Shown: positions 44,006 to 54,571 of the stretch, one piece after another
Layout of the letters: every line of letters begins with the position of its first letter
How positions within the stretch are numbered: the first letter of the stretch is position 1
NCBI RefSeq assembly: GCF_900142625.1
Contig: NZ_FRBN01000005.1
Coordinates: 1-64,000 of the forward strand
Direction of reading: 5' to 3'
Source: Roseovarius marisflavi
GTDB taxonomy: Bacteria > Pseudomonadota > Alphaproteobacteria > Rhodobacterales > Rhodobacteraceae
DNA length: 64,000 bases
Position numbers and translations under genes: made by a program
Notes under the pieces: model-generated
What the model was told of the DNA's origin: nothing
What the model saw: the letters and a program-made list of their open reading frames with translations, nothing else
Database searches by the model: none

Positions 44006-44673
44006 TGCTATTTGCCGCGGGGTTCGGCACACGAATGGGGGCGCTGACCGCCCATCAACCCAAGCCGCTTGTCCGCGTGGCCGGAAAGCCGTTGATCGAT
44101 CACGCGCTTGATCTGGTGCGCGACTATGGTGCCGACCGCGTTGTCGCCAACCTGCATTATCTGCCCGAACCTCTCGCGGCGCACCTTGCCGACACTGGCG
44201 TGACCCTGTCGCATGAAGTCCCTGATATCCTTGAAACCGGTGGCGGCCTTCGCCATGCCCTTCCGGTTTTGGGGGCCGGGCCGGTCATCACGATGAACAC
44301 CGATGCCGTCTGGAGCGGCCCGAACCCGCTTGACCACCTTGCCGCGCTTTGGAGCCCTGAAAAGATGGACGCCCTCTTGCTGTGCATCGCCAAACCACAG
44401 GCCATTGGCCATGCCGGTGTCGGCGATTTCATAATCAAGGATGGCATGAGGGCAAAACGCGGCCCCGGCGCGATTTATTCCGGGGTTCAGATCATCAAGA
44501 CCGATCTGTTGCGCGACATCCCCGAGGCCAGTTTTTCGCTGAATCTCTTGTGGGACAAAATGCTTGCCATAGATCGGCTTTTTGCCACGGCATATCCCGG
44601 AACATGGTGCGATGTTGGCCGCCCCGAGGGCATAAAGCTTGCCGAAGACATGCTTGGTTGGGCCGATGTTTGA
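43981..44673 (+). CDS. murU: N-acetylmuramate-1-phosphate uridylyltransferase MurU
   Basis: 230-residue nucleotidyltransferase. The signature LFAAGFGTRMGALT and PKPLVRVAGKPLIDH bind UTP and metal; VITMNTDAVW supplies the active-site Asp. It makes UDP-MurNAc from MurNAc-1-phosphate, completing AmgK/MurU recycling. ATG 43981 is preferred for its N-terminal length; ATG 44005 (TAATG overlap with amgK) is an alternative that removes eight residues. The addB start lies inside its last codons. Confidence 0.9.
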   Translation: MRNQTHPVMLFAAGFGTRMGALTAHQPKPLVRVAGKPLIDHALDLVRDYGADRVVANLHYLPEPLAAHLADTGVTLSHEVPDILETGGGLRHALPVLGAGPVITMNTDAVWSGPNPLDHLAALWSPEKMDALLLCIAKPQAIGHAGVGDFIIKDGMRAKRGPGAIYSGVQIIKTDLLRDIPEASFSLNLLWDKMLAIDRLFATAYPGTWCDVGRPEGIKLAEDMLGWADV

Positions 44674-47605
44674 CGCAAGCGACACGCCACGGGTCTTTGG
44701 CCTGCCACCCGGCGTCGATTTCCCGCGCGCTCTGGTGAGTGGTCTGATTTCCCGCCACGAGGATCACCCGCCCGAGGCCCTGGCGCGTGTCCGGTTGATC
44801 GTGAACACCAAACGCATGGCCCGCCGAATTCGTGATCTGTTTGATCAGGGTCCGGCGCTATTGCTTCCGCAAATCAGCCTTGTCACCGACCTTGGCGAGG
44901 GCTGGGATCTTGGGCAAATCCCCGATCCCGTGCCCTCATTACGGCGGCGGCTGGAGCTGGTACAGCTGATCTCGGCGCTTCTGGATCGCCAGCCCGACCT
45001 GGCCCCGCGCAGTGCGATCTTTGATCTGGCTGACAGCCTTGCCAGCCTGATGGATGAAATGCATGGCGAAGGCGTGTCGCCCGATGTGATCGACGATCTT
45101 GATGTCACCGATCAATCGGGCCATTGGGCGCGGATAAAATCGTTTTTGGGCATTGTTCGTCACTATTTTGAGGATGGCTATGATCAACCGGATGTTGAAA
45201 CCCGCCAGCGTCGTGTGATCGAACGGCGCGTCGAGCAATGGCAAAATGATCCCCCCCAAAACCCGATTATCATTGCCGGGTCCACCGGATCGCGCGGCGC
45301 AACACAGCTTTTGATGCAGGCGGTGGCGCGACTGCCGCAAGGCGCGGTGGTTTTGCCGGGTTTCGATTTTGAGATGCCCGATCACGTCTGGACCTCACTT
45401 GAAAATGCGATGCTGTCCGAAGACCACCCGCAATACCGGTTTCACCGTTTCGCTGTTGGCGCCGGAATTGCCGCACGCGATATCCTCCCTTGGTCCGATG
45501 AGGCGCCCGCCACCGCAAAGCGCAACGCCATCGTGTCGCTTGCACTTCGCCCGGCACCAGTGACCGATCAATGGCTGCGCGATGGTCCGAACCTAGGCGA
45601 TATTCCCGGTGCGTTGAACGACGTGACCCTGCTCGAGGCCCCTTCGACCCGGATCGAGGCGCTGGCGATTGCAATGCGCCTGCGCGAAGCGGCGGAAATG
45701 GGCAAGACCGCCGCGCTGATTACCCCCGACCGCATGCTGACACGACAGGTAACGGCGGCGCTTGATCGCTGGAATATCCTGCCGGACGATAGCGCCGGTC
45801 TGCCACTGCATCTGTCGCCACCAGGGCGATTGCTGCGCCATGTTGCCGACCTGTTTCGCCATCGGCTAACCGCCGAGGCGCTTTTGACGCTTCTCAAGCA
45901 TCCGCTGACGCATCGCGGCAGCGACCGGGGCGAGCATCTGCGTCTTACCCGGGAACTGGAATTGCACCTGCGCCGGCATGGCCCGCCCTATCCGACAGAG
46001 CAAAGCCTGAGGCTTTGGGCCTATGGGCGCAAAGACAAGATGGCGGCGCAATGGATCGAATGGGTCTGTGGCTGCTTCTCAGATAGGGACGATTCCGGCG
46101 AAATCGCTCTTGTTGCCCGGATCGAGGCGCATATCACGCTGGCCGAGAAAATCGCGCAGGGCAGCACCGGCGATGGGAGCGGCACGCTTTGGCAAAAGGA
46201 TGCCGGGCAAGAGGCGCAAAGGACCGTCACGGAATTTTCTGCCGAGGCCGAGGTTGGTGGCGCGCTCAACGCTGCCGATTACGCCAGCCTGTTTCACAAA
46301 ATTCTGGCCGCGCGCGAAGTGCGCAACCCGATTGAGCCGCATCCGAATATCCTGATCTGGGGAACGCTTGAGGCGCGCGTTCAGGGCGCAGATGTTCTGA
46401 TCCTTTCCGGTCTCAACGAAGGGAGCTGGCCCGAGGCGCCAAAACCCGATCCCTGGCTTAACCGCACTCTGCGCCATCAGGCGGGGCTTTTGCTGCCGGA
46501 GCGGCGGATCGGCCTTTCAGCGCACGATTTTCAACAGGCGATTGCCGCGCCCGAGGTCTGGCTTACCCGGTCGGTGCGCTCTGATGATGCCGAAACGGTG
46601 GTGTCGCGCTGGCTTAACCGGATCCAAAACCTGCTCTCGGGCCTCCCGGATCAGGGCGGTGTTCAGGCGCTTGAGGATATGCGCGGGCGTGGTCGTGAGT
46701 GGCTTGACCGGGTCGCGCAATTGGAAGAGCCGGGATTTGAACCATCCGCAAAGCGCCCTGCCCCCTGTCCGCCAACCGAGGCGCGGCCGCACCAGCTCTC
46801 GGTGACCGAAATCAAACGGTTGATCCGTGACCCTTATGCGATTTACGCCCGCCACATTCTTCGTCTGCGCCGTCTTGATCCGCTGATGAAAATGCCGGAC
46901 GCCTTGTTGCGCGGTATAGTTTTGCATGAGGTCCTGGAGTGCTTTGTGCGCGAGACCGTTGAAGACCCGGCACGCTGTACACGTGCCGTTCTAATGGAGA
47001 AAGCAGTCACGATTCTGGCTGAAAACGTGCCCTGGGCCGAGGCGCGCGCGCTGTGGCTCTCGCGACTGGAGCGGGTTGCCGATTGGTTCATTGACAACGA
47101 ACTTGGTCGTCAGGTTCTTGCCGCTCCTACCGCGTTCGAGGCGAAGGGCAAAGCCCGGCTTGCCGATCTTGATTTCACTCTCTCTGCGCAGGCCGACCGG
47201 CTTGATCTTGATCGCTATGGCAACCTTCACATTTACGATTACAAATCCGGTCAGCCGCCCAGCAAGAAGGAACAGAAAGCCTTTGACAAACAGCTCTTGC
47301 TTGAGGCCGCGATTGCAGAGCGCGAAGGCTTTGGCGAGATGGGCCCGGCCAAGGTGGCGCGTGCGGTTTTCATCGGCCTTGGCAGTGGTGGTCGAGAAGA
47401 GGAAGCCCCGCTTGATGAAGAGCCGCCAGAGAAGGTCTGGGCAGAGTTTCACACTCTTATTTCGGCCTATATGGACCCATCAAAGGGCTACATTTCACGC
47501 CGCGCACCCCGTAATAGCGAGGATCAGAGCGATTATGATCAGCTTGCCCGCTTTGGCGAATGGGATATCACCGATGCGGCCGACTTGACGGATATGGGCA
47601 AATGA
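44666..47605 (+). CDS. addB: Double-strand break repair protein AddB
   Basis: 979-residue subunit of the AddAB helicase-nuclease, the alphaproteobacterial replacement for RecBCD. An N-terminal inactive helicase-like portion (IVNTKRMARRIRDLFD) scans for recombination signals. The C-terminal PD-(D/E)XK nuclease is seen as LHIYDYKSGQPPSKKEQ. The start ATG 44666 overlaps the murU stop; an in-frame ATG 27 bp earlier is less likely. It overlaps addA by 4 bp. Confidence 0.92.
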   Translation: MFDASDTPRVFGLPPGVDFPRALVSGLISRHEDHPPEALARVRLIVNTKRMARRIRDLFDQGPALLLPQISLVTDLGEGWDLGQIPDPVPSLRRRLELVQLISALLDRQPDLAPRSAIFDLADSLASLMDEMHGEGVSPDVIDDLDVTDQSGHWARIKSFLGIVRHYFEDGYDQPDVETRQRRVIERRVEQWQNDPPQNPIIIAGSTGSRGATQLLMQAVARLPQGAVVLPGFDFEMPDHVWTSLENAMLSEDHPQYRFHRFAVGAGIAARDILPWSDEAPATAKRNAIVSLALRPAPVTDQWLRDGPNLGDIPGALNDVTLLEAPSTRIEALAIAMRLREAAEMGKTAALITPDRMLTRQVTAALDRWNILPDDSAGLPLHLSPPGRLLRHVADLFRHRLTAEALLTLLKHPLTHRGSDRGEHLRLTRELELHLRRHGPPYPTEQSLRLWAYGRKDKMAAQWIEWVCGCFSDRDDSGEIALVARIEAHITLAEKIAQGSTGDGSGTLWQKDAGQEAQRTVTEFSAEAEVGGALNAADYASLFHKILAAREVRNPIEPHPNILIWGTLEARVQGADVLILSGLNEGSWPEAPKPDPWLNRTLRHQAGLLLPERRIGLSAHDFQQAIAAPEVWLTRSVRSDDAETVVSRWLNRIQNLLSGLPDQGGVQALEDMRGRGREWLDRVAQLEEPGFEPSAKRPAPCPPTEARPHQLSVTEIKRLIRDPYAIYARHILRLRRLDPLMKMPDALLRGIVLHEVLECFVRETVEDPARCTRAVLMEKAVTILAENVPWAEARALWLSRLERVADWFIDNELGRQVLAAPTAFEAKGKARLADLDFTLSAQADRLDLDRYGNLHIYDYKSGQPPSKKEQKAFDKQLLLEAAIAEREGFGEMGPAKVARAVFIGLGSGGREEEAPLDEEPPEKVWAEFHTLISAYMDPSKGYISRRAPRNSEDQSDYDQLARFGEWDITDAADLTDMGK

Positions 47606-50600
47606 GCGAACGCAACGACGCCACCCAACGCCAGATCGACGCCGCGCGGCCGGATCGCTCGACATGGCTTTCGGCCAATGCCGGCTCTGGAAAGACGCGG
47701 GTTTTGACCGACCGCGTGGCGCGGTTGTTGCTGGATCAGGTCGATCCACAGCATATTTTGTGCCTCACCTATACCAAGGCCGCCGCCAGCGAGATGCAAA
47801 ACCGGCTGTTCCGGCGGCTTGGTGCCTGGGCCATGCTGGCGGACGATGCGTTGATCGACGAGTTGCGCGATCTTGGGTTTGAGGGCGCGATCACCGCCGA
47901 AACGCTGCAAGAGGCGCGACGCCTGTTTGCCCGCGCGATTGAAACGCCAGGCGGACTCAAAATTCAGACAATTCACTCGTTCTGTGCCTCGCTCTTGCGT
48001 CGTTTCCCGCTAGAGGCCGGCGTGACGCCACAGTTCACCGAGATGGAAGATCGTACCGCCACCCTTTTGCGCGGTGAGATTGTTGAAGAGCTTGCCGAGG
48101 GGCATGGCGCAGAGGTTTTTTATACGCTTGCCCGTCACTATTCCGGCGAAAGCTTTGACAAGCTGACCGCTGAAATTGTTCGCCATCGGGCGGCGTTTGA
48201 CCAAGACCTGAGCGATGCCCGGCTCGCCGAGATTTTCGAGCAGCCAGCGGAGCTTGATCATGACACGATCACATCGCGGGTATTTCTGGGCAATGAACAG
48301 GCGCTGTTGGATCAGATGCTGCCTGTGCTCAAAGCCGGGACAGCCAATGACGTTAAGGCCGCAGAAAAGCTAAGCAGGGTCACGCGGTTCGAGTTTTCTG
48401 CGCTACCGATTTTGGAAGGCGTTTTTCTGACCGGGGCGGGTGCGGCTTCGCCGTTTTCGGCGAAAATAGGCACTTTCCCAACCAAGGCCACGCAGGGCGC
48501 TCTTGGCCCGGTGATGGAGCAAATCAATCAGTGGATGCTTCGGGTTGAGGATGCGCGAAACGCGCGGTTGTCGTTGATCGGCATGCAGAAAACCCGCGCG
48601 CTTCACGATTTTGCGCGGCTTTTCCTTCCGGCCTATGAGCGCGCTAAACAATTGCGCGGCTTGCTGGATTTTGATGACCTGATCCTGCGGGCCCGCAATC
48701 TTTTGACCAACCCCGATGTCGCCGCCTGGGTCTTGTTCCGTCTTGATGGCGGGATTGATCACATTTTGGTCGACGAGGCCCAGGACACAAGCCCGGTGCA
48801 ATGGCAGGTGATCGAACGCTTGGCGCAGGAATTTACCAGCGGCCAGGGCGCGCGACCCGACGTGTTGCGGACGATTTTTGTCGTCGGTGACAAGAAACAG
48901 TCGATCTATTCGTTTCAGGGCGCCGACCCACGAGAATTTGACCGCATGCAACAGGATTTTGACGCGCGGCTTTCGGCAACGGACTCGCCGCTGCAATCCT
49001 TGGTTCTGGCCTATTCCTTTCGGTCTTCTCACGCCATCCTGTCGGTGGTTGATCACTGTTTTGAGGACGCTCAAGAAAGTGGTTTTACGCCGCAAGAGGG
49101 TCACAAAGCCTTTAAAGAGTCGCTTCCCGGTCGTGTCGATCTCTGGCCGCTGGTCGAGAAACAGGATCAGGACGAGCCCCCCGAATGGCACTTGCCCGTC
49201 GATATCCGTACTCCGAACGATCCGGCAATCATTCTCGCCCGCCAGATTGCCCGCAATATCCGCCGGATGATCGACAGCAATCAGGCGATCCCGGATGAAA
49301 CCGCACCTTCGGGTTTTCGGGCGGTGCAGCCCGGTGATTTCCTTATCCTTGTGCGCCGACGCTCTGGGTTTTTTCACGAGGTCATCCGCGAATGCAAAAT
49401 GCAGGACCTGCCAATTGCCGGGGCCGATCGGCTCAAGGTTGGGGCAGAGCTTGCCGTGCGCGATCTTGCGGCGCTTTTGTCCTATCTCGCCACGCCCGAG
49501 GATGACCTGTCGCTGGCAACCGCGCTTCGCTCGCCGCTTTTTGGCTGGAGCGAAGCAGAGCTTTACGACCTCGCGCAGGGACGCAAGCAACGCTATCTTT
49601 CCGCCGAACTGCGTGACCGCGCAGCGGAGTACCCCGAAACCAAGCGAATTTTGGACGACCTGACCAACCAGGCCGATTTTCTGCGGCCCTATGATCTTAT
49701 CGAACGGATTTTGACGCGCCATAACGGGCGACAGAAGCTCTTGGCGCGGCTTGGGCGCGAAGCCGAGGATGGCATTGATGCGCTTTTGTCCCAGGCAATG
49801 GCCTATGAACAGCGCGCCGTCGACAGCCTGACCGGATTTCTGGTCTGGATGGAAACCGACGACCTTGAAATCAAACGTCAGATGGACAGCGCGGGCAATC
49901 GGATCAGGGTAATGACCGTGCATGGCGCAAAGGGGCTTGAGGCGCCTATTGTCATCCTGCCCGATACGGCGCGGCGAAATCCGCCAACCATGGGCCAGAT
50001 CGTGACAGCGGAGGATACCGCCCTCTGGACCGGGAAATCAGACGAGATGCCGCCCGCCATTCGCACCGCCACGGAAATCGCGAAAGCCGCGCAAGTGGCG
50101 GAACGAGACCGCCTTTTGTACGTTGCGATGACACGCGCGGAAAAGTGGTTGATCGTGGCGGCCTTCGGCGATTTGGGCAAGCAAGGCGACACATGGTATG
50201 ACAAGATCAAGCGGGGCATGCAAAAGGCCGGGGCCGGGTCATTTGACTTTGCGACAGGGGCCGGTCTGCGGGTTGAATATGGGAATTGGGCGGAAACAGA
50301 GACTGTAATTACGCAAAAGAGCGAGTCTGAGATTGCTCCGCTTGCCGCACATTTTTACCGCCCCGCACCAGAAGTCGCAACAAAGCCAAAAACGATCAGC
50401 CCATCCGAGATGGGCGGCGCCAAGGCGCTTCCCGGTGAGCGCGGCCTTGATGAAGAGGCCGCCAAACGACGCGGTCGCCAGATTCACCGCCTGCTGGAAT
50501 TCCTGCCACTTGTGCCCGCTCAGGATTGGCCCGACACCGCCGCGCGCCTTTTGCAAAAAGGTGGTGATGGCGCGTCCGGTGACGAGCTTGCCTTGCTCCT

Positions 50601-50976
50601 CGGCGAGGCCGAAAAGGTTTTGACCAAACCGGGGCTTCAGCCGCTTTTCGCCGCCTCCACGCTGGCCGAGGTTTCAATCACCGCAAATCTTGATCCGCTC
50701 AACGGCGCGCGTGTTCATGGCACGATTGACCGGCTAATTATCGAAGCCGACCGCATTCTTGCGGTTGATTTCAAAACCAACGCGATGGTTCCCGACACGC
50801 CAGAGGATTGCCCCGACGGGCTTTTGCGGCAAATGGGGGCCTATGCCCATGCGCTCGCCGCGATTTTCCCGCACCATCGGATTGAAACCGCCATTCTTTG
50901 GACAAGGACCGCGACGCTAATGCCGCTCGCGCACGATCTTGTGACAGATGCGCTCAACTCCGCCCAGATCGCTTGA
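47602..50976 (+). CDS. addA: Double-strand break repair helicase AddA
   Basis: 1124-residue UvrD/RecB-type helicase-nuclease. Walker A is SANAGSGKTRVLTDR near residue 30. Further helicase motifs are LVDEAQDTSPVQWQV, FVVGDKKQSIYSFQGA and VMTVHGAKGLEAPIV. The C-terminal nuclease site is ILAVDFKTNAMVP (DxK type). It starts at ATG 47602 inside the addB stop (ATGA). AddAB processes double-strand ends for RecA loading. trxA follows after 60 bp. Confidence 0.95.
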   Translation: MSERNDATQRQIDAARPDRSTWLSANAGSGKTRVLTDRVARLLLDQVDPQHILCLTYTKAAASEMQNRLFRRLGAWAMLADDALIDELRDLGFEGAITAETLQEARRLFARAIETPGGLKIQTIHSFCASLLRRFPLEAGVTPQFTEMEDRTATLLRGEIVEELAEGHGAEVFYTLARHYSGESFDKLTAEIVRHRAAFDQDLSDARLAEIFEQPAELDHDTITSRVFLGNEQALLDQMLPVLKAGTANDVKAAEKLSRVTRFEFSALPILEGVFLTGAGAASPFSAKIGTFPTKATQGALGPVMEQINQWMLRVEDARNARLSLIGMQKTRALHDFARLFLPAYERAKQLRGLLDFDDLILRARNLLTNPDVAAWVLFRLDGGIDHILVDEAQDTSPVQWQVIERLAQEFTSGQGARPDVLRTIFVVGDKKQSIYSFQGADPREFDRMQQDFDARLSATDSPLQSLVLAYSFRSSHAILSVVDHCFEDAQESGFTPQEGHKAFKESLPGRVDLWPLVEKQDQDEPPEWHLPVDIRTPNDPAIILARQIARNIRRMIDSNQAIPDETAPSGFRAVQPGDFLILVRRRSGFFHEVIRECKMQDLPIAGADRLKVGAELAVRDLAALLSYLATPEDDLSLATALRSPLFGWSEAELYDLAQGRKQRYLSAELRDRAAEYPETKRILDDLTNQADFLRPYDLIERILTRHNGRQKLLARLGREAEDGIDALLSQAMAYEQRAVDSLTGFLVWMETDDLEIKRQMDSAGNRIRVMTVHGAKGLEAPIVILPDTARRNPPTMGQIVTAEDTALWTGKSDEMPPAIRTATEIAKAAQVAERDRLLYVAMTRAEKWLIVAAFGDLGKQGDTWYDKIKRGMQKAGAGSFDFATGAGLRVEYGNWAETETVITQKSESEIAPLAAHFYRPAPEVATKPKTISPSEMGGAKALPGERGLDEEAAKRRGRQIHRLLEFLPLVPAQDWPDTAARLLQKGGDGASGDELALLLGEAEKVLTKPGLQPLFAASTLAEVSITANLDPLNGARVHGTIDRLIIEADRILAVDFKTNAMVPDTPEDCPDGLLRQMGAYAHALAAIFPHHRIETAILWTRTATLMPLAHDLVTDALNSAQIA

Positions 50977-51036
50977 CGCGCACCGCCTTGCTACATAGGT
51001 TCGCGATCGAAACCCTGATCCCTAGGAGAGATTGCC

Positions 51037-51357
51037 ATGGCCACCGTTGCCGTCACCGACGATACATTTGACGCCGAAGTCAAAAATTCCGATATCCCCG
51101 TCGTAGTGGATTTCTGGGCCGAATGGTGCGGCCCCTGCAAGCAGATCGGCCCGGCATTGGAAGAGCTTGCCGCCGAAATGGGTGGCAAGGTCAAGATCGC
51201 CAAGGTCGATGTCGACAGCAACCCCAATTCCGCCGTCGCCATGGGCGTGCGAGGTATCCCGGCGCTGTTCATCTTCAAAAACGGCGAGGTTATTTCGAAC
51301 CGCGCAGGCGCCGCGCCCAAGGCCGCGCTGAAAAGCTGGATCGAAGAAAGCCTCTGA
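51037..51357 (+). CDS. trxA: Thioredoxin
   Basis: 106-residue classical thioredoxin, with the active site WCGPC (Cys31, Cys34) and the cis-Pro loop GIPALFIF. It lacks a signal peptide, so it is cytoplasmic, reduced by TrxB and feeding ribonucleotide reductase, PAPS reductase and others. The Shine-Dalgarno TAGGAGAGA precedes ATG 51037. A strong terminator follows. Confidence 0.96.
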   Translation: MATVAVTDDTFDAEVKNSDIPVVVDFWAEWCGPCKQIGPALEELAAEMGGKVKIAKVDVDSNPNSAVAMGVRGIPALFIFKNGEVISNRAGAAPKAALKSWIEESL

Positions 51358-51378
51358 GCGTTTCACGATTTGCCAATT

Positions 51379-51409
51379 GGGGTCGCGCCTGTCGCGGCCC
51401 CTTTTCTTT
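51379..51409 (+). terminator. Rho-independent terminator of trxA
   Basis: GGGGTCGCG (51379-51387) pairs with CGCGGCCCC (51393-51401) over a 5-nt loop, with one T-G wobble. It is followed by TTTTCTTT, a textbook intrinsic terminator 21 bp after the trxA stop. Confidence 0.9.
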
Positions 51410-51435
51410 ACCCGCAAAACACGCATGATCCCCCT

Positions 51436-52584
51436 ATGACCCTGACCAATGCCGATATTGTCGAACTGACAACCTTTCGCCGCGAGCTTCATCGCTTTCC
51501 CGAGGTGTCGGGTGAGGAAAAAGAAACTGCCGCGCGCATTTGCGCGATGCTGGCCCAACACTCGCCGGATCAGACGATCACAGGGCTAGGGGGCCACGGG
51601 GTCGCTGCTGTTTTCAATGGTGCGGACGAGGGGCCGACGGTTTTGTTTCGTTGCGAGCTAGATGCCCTGCCGATCTTCGAGACATCCGACATATCGCACC
51701 GCTCGATCATTCCCGGAAACGGGCATCTTTGCGGTCATGACGGCCACATGACGATCATTGCGGGCCTTGCACGAATTCTGGCCAGAAACCGCCCGGCGCG
51801 AGGGCGCGTCGTGCTGTTGTTTCAACCGGCCGAAGAAAATGGTGTCGGCGCTGAAGCGGTGATTGCCGATCCGAAATTTAAGACTATTGCACCTGATTTT
51901 GCCTTTTCGCTGCACAATATGCCAGGCCTGCCGCTTGGGCATGTCGGGCTAAAGTCCGGTCCGGTAAATTGCGCGTCGCGCGGGATGCGAGTTTCTCTAT
52001 TTGGGAAACCTTCGCATGCGTCAGAGCCCGAAAAAGGCAACTCTCCAATGCCGGCGTTATCGTCCCTCATGCCTGCGCTGACCGCTCTGAGTGAGGGCCT
52101 GCCAGGGGATGAGGATTTTTCGCTCGCCACGATAACGCATGCCCAAATGGGTGCGCCCGCTTTTGGCATTGCGCCTGGCGAGGCCACCCTTTTCGTGACC
52201 CTGCGCACGCTGGTCGACGACCGGATGCAGGCGCTTTGTGATCGCGCCGAGGCGCTTTTGACCGCTGCGGTCAAGACCCATGGATTGCGCGCCTCGCATA
52301 GCTATGAGGATGTGTTTTTGCATTGCGAGAATGACGCCGAGGCAACCGCGATCATCGCCAGGGCCCTTGATGCACTTGAGATCGGCCATGATGAACGTGG
52401 GCTTCCGATGCGAGCCTCGGAAGATTTCGGGCGGTTTGGGCATAGCGCCAAATCGGCGATGCTTTTCCTTGGTGCGGGGGCGGATCACGCGGCGGTGCAT
52501 AATCCCGATTATGACTTTCCAGATGACCTTATCCTACAGGGCGTTCGTATATTCGAGCGGATTACCCGCGATCTTCTGGGGTAG
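51436..52584 (+). CDS. M20-family amidohydrolase (hippurate/N-acyl amino acid hydrolase type)
   Basis: 382-residue cytosolic metallopeptidase. FRRELHRFPEVSGEE, the metal-ligand region GHLCGHDGHMTIIAGLA, and QPAEENGVGAEAVI are characteristic of M20D enzymes that cleave N-acyl groups from amino acids. The start at ATG 51436 is chosen because the upstream in-frame part overlaps the trxA terminator. Substrate is not defined. It lies alone ahead of hslV (60-bp gap). Confidence 0.88.
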   Translation: MTLTNADIVELTTFRRELHRFPEVSGEEKETAARICAMLAQHSPDQTITGLGGHGVAAVFNGADEGPTVLFRCELDALPIFETSDISHRSIIPGNGHLCGHDGHMTIIAGLARILARNRPARGRVVLLFQPAEENGVGAEAVIADPKFKTIAPDFAFSLHNMPGLPLGHVGLKSGPVNCASRGMRVSLFGKPSHASEPEKGNSPMPALSSLMPALTALSEGLPGDEDFSLATITHAQMGAPAFGIAPGEATLFVTLRTLVDDRMQALCDRAEALLTAAVKTHGLRASHSYEDVFLHCENDAEATAIIARALDALEIGHDERGLPMRASEDFGRFGHSAKSAMLFLGAGADHAAVHNPDYDFPDDLILQGVRIFERITRDLLG

Positions 52585-52644
52585 CGCGGGCCTTGCGCCC
52601 CGGCCCTGCCCCTTCCATATAGGTCCAAACGGAACGGAGGCCTC

Positions 52645-53199
52645 ATGAGCAACGATTTTCCCGGATGGCACGGCACCACGATCATCGGTGTCAAAAAAGG
52701 TGGCAAGGTTGTGATCGCCGGTGACGGACAGGTCAGCCTTGGCCAGACCGTGATCAAAGGCAGCGCCCGCAAGGTGCGTCGTATTTCGCCGGGTGGCTAT
52801 GATGTGGTTGCCGGTTTTGCCGGCTCCACCGCCGATGCCTTTACCCTTTTGGAGCGGCTCGAAGCCAAGCTAGAGGCGACCCCCGGCCAGTTGCAACGCG
52901 CGAGTGTCGAGCTTGCCAAGGACTGGCGCACCGATAAGTACCTGCAAAAGCTTGAGGCGATGTTGATCGTGACCGACGGTGACGAGCTTTACGTGATCAC
53001 CGGCGCCGGTGATGTGCTTGAGCCCGAGCACAGCGTGGCCGCAATCGGATCGGGCGGCAACTATGCCCTCGCCGCTGCGCGCGCGATGATGGATAGCGAC
53101 CGCGATGCGGAACAGATCGCCCGCGCCGCCATGGCCATCGCCGCCGATATCTGTGTTTACACCAACGGCAACCTGACGGTGGAGAGTATTTCAAAATGA
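52645..53199 (+). CDS. hslV: ATP-dependent protease subunit HslV
   Basis: 184-residue beta-type threonine protease of the HslUV (ClpYQ) complex. The catalytic Thr is the first of the pair in HGTTIIGV at residues 11-12, so a 10-residue propeptide ([10 protein letters not shown]) must be removed. [11 protein letters not shown] and [13 protein letters not shown] are conserved. The alphaproteobacterial form commonly carries this longer prosequence. It overlaps hslU by 4 bp (ATGA). Confidence 0.96.
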   Translation: MSNDFPGWHGTTIIGVKKGGKVVIAGDGQVSLGQTVIKGSARKVRRISPGGYDVVAGFAGSTADAFTLLERLEAKLEATPGQLQRASVELAKDWRTDKYLQKLEAMLIVTDGDELYVITGAGDVLEPEHSVAAIGSGGNYALAAARAMMDSDRDAEQIARAAMAIAADICVYTNGNLTVESISK

Positions 53200-54503
53200 C
53201 CGACCTGACCCCGCGCGAAATCGTATCCGAGCTTGACCGCTTTATCATCGGCCAGAGCGATGCCAAGCGCGCCACCGCCGTGGCGCTGCGCAATCGTTGG
53301 CGGCGCAAACAGCTTGGCGATGATCTTCGCGACGAGGTCTATCCCAAAAATATCCTGATGATCGGGCCGACCGGGGTTGGCAAAACCGAAATCAGCCGTC
53401 GGCTGGCCAAGCTTGCCCGCGCTCCCTTTATCAAGGTCGAGGCGACGAAATTTACCGAGGTTGGATATGTCGGGCGTGATGTCGAACAGATCATCCGCGA
53501 CCTGGTGGATATCGGCATCGCCCAGACCCGCGAGCACATGCGCGAAGATGTCAAAACCCGCGCCCACGAGGCCGCCGCCGAACGGGTGATCACCGCAATT
53601 GCCGGTGAAGATGCCCGCGACGCCACGCGCGAGATGTTTCGCAAAAAGCTCAAGGACGGCTTGCTTGACGACACCGTGATCGAGATCGAGGTGGCCGACA
53701 CATCAAACCCGATGGGCATGATGGATATCCCCGGCCAACCCAGCGGCCAGATGGGCATGATGAACCTTGGCGATATCTTCGGCAAAGCCTTTGGCGGGCG
53801 CACCACGCGCAAGAAGGTGACCGTCGCGGAAAGCTATGAATTGCTTATCGGGGAAGAGGCCGACAAGCTTTTGGATGACGAAACCGTGAACAAGGTCGCG
53901 CTTGACGCGGTCGCGCAGAACGGCATCGTGTTTCTTGACGAGATCGACAAGGTCTGTGCCCGCTCCGATGCGCGCGGTGCCGATGTGTCGCGCGAGGGCG
54001 TGCAACGCGACCTGCTTCCGCTGATCGAGGGCACGACGGTCTCGACCAAATATGGCCCGGTGAAAACCGATCATATCCTGTTCATCGCCAGCGGTGCGTT
54101 TCATATCGCCAAGCCGTCCGATCTTTTGCCAGAGCTTCAGGGCCGCCTGCCGATCCGGGTCGAGCTTCGGCCCCTGACCGAGGCGGATTTCGTGCGGATT
54201 TTGACCGAGACCGACAACGCCCTGACCCTGCAATATACCGCCCTGATGGGCACCGAGGATGTGACGGTTTCGTTCACCGATGACGGGATTGCAGCCCTGG
54301 CCAAAATCGCCGCCGAGGTCAACCAATCGGTCGAAAACATCGGTGCACGGCGGCTTTACACGGTGATGGAACGGGTCTTTGAAGAGCTGAGCTTTAACGC
54401 GCCGGACCGCTCTGGGACGTCAGTTACCGTCGATGCCGATTTTGTTGAAAAGAACCTCGGCGAGTTGATGCGTTCGGCTGATCTGTCGCGGTATGTGCTC
54501 TAG
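53196..54503 (+). CDS. hslU: ATP-dependent protease ATPase subunit HslU
   Basis: 435-residue AAA+ unfoldase for HslV. Walker A is GPTGVGKT at 57-64, Walker B is [11 protein letters not shown], and the pore motif GYVGRDV is at about residue 90. The C-terminal tail ends LSRYVL, the segment that inserts into HslV to activate it. The I-domain (about 110-230) includes the Met/Gly-rich [17 protein letters not shown] stretch. It forms a two-gene operon with hslV. Confidence 0.97.
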   Translation: MTDLTPREIVSELDRFIIGQSDAKRATAVALRNRWRRKQLGDDLRDEVYPKNILMIGPTGVGKTEISRRLAKLARAPFIKVEATKFTEVGYVGRDVEQIIRDLVDIGIAQTREHMREDVKTRAHEAAAERVITAIAGEDARDATREMFRKKLKDGLLDDTVIEIEVADTSNPMGMMDIPGQPSGQMGMMNLGDIFGKAFGGRTTRKKVTVAESYELLIGEEADKLLDDETVNKVALDAVAQNGIVFLDEIDKVCARSDARGADVSREGVQRDLLPLIEGTTVSTKYGPVKTDHILFIASGAFHIAKPSDLLPELQGRLPIRVELRPLTEADFVRILTETDNALTLQYTALMGTEDVTVSFTDDGIAALAKIAAEVNQSVENIGARRLYTVMERVFEELSFNAPDRSGTSVTVDADFVEKNLGELMRSADLSRYVL

Positions 54504-54571
54504 TAGGGTTTTATTGAATCGATTGACTCGGGCGCTTCCTCCTTCGGCTTTTGAAGGGTAACTCTCATTCC

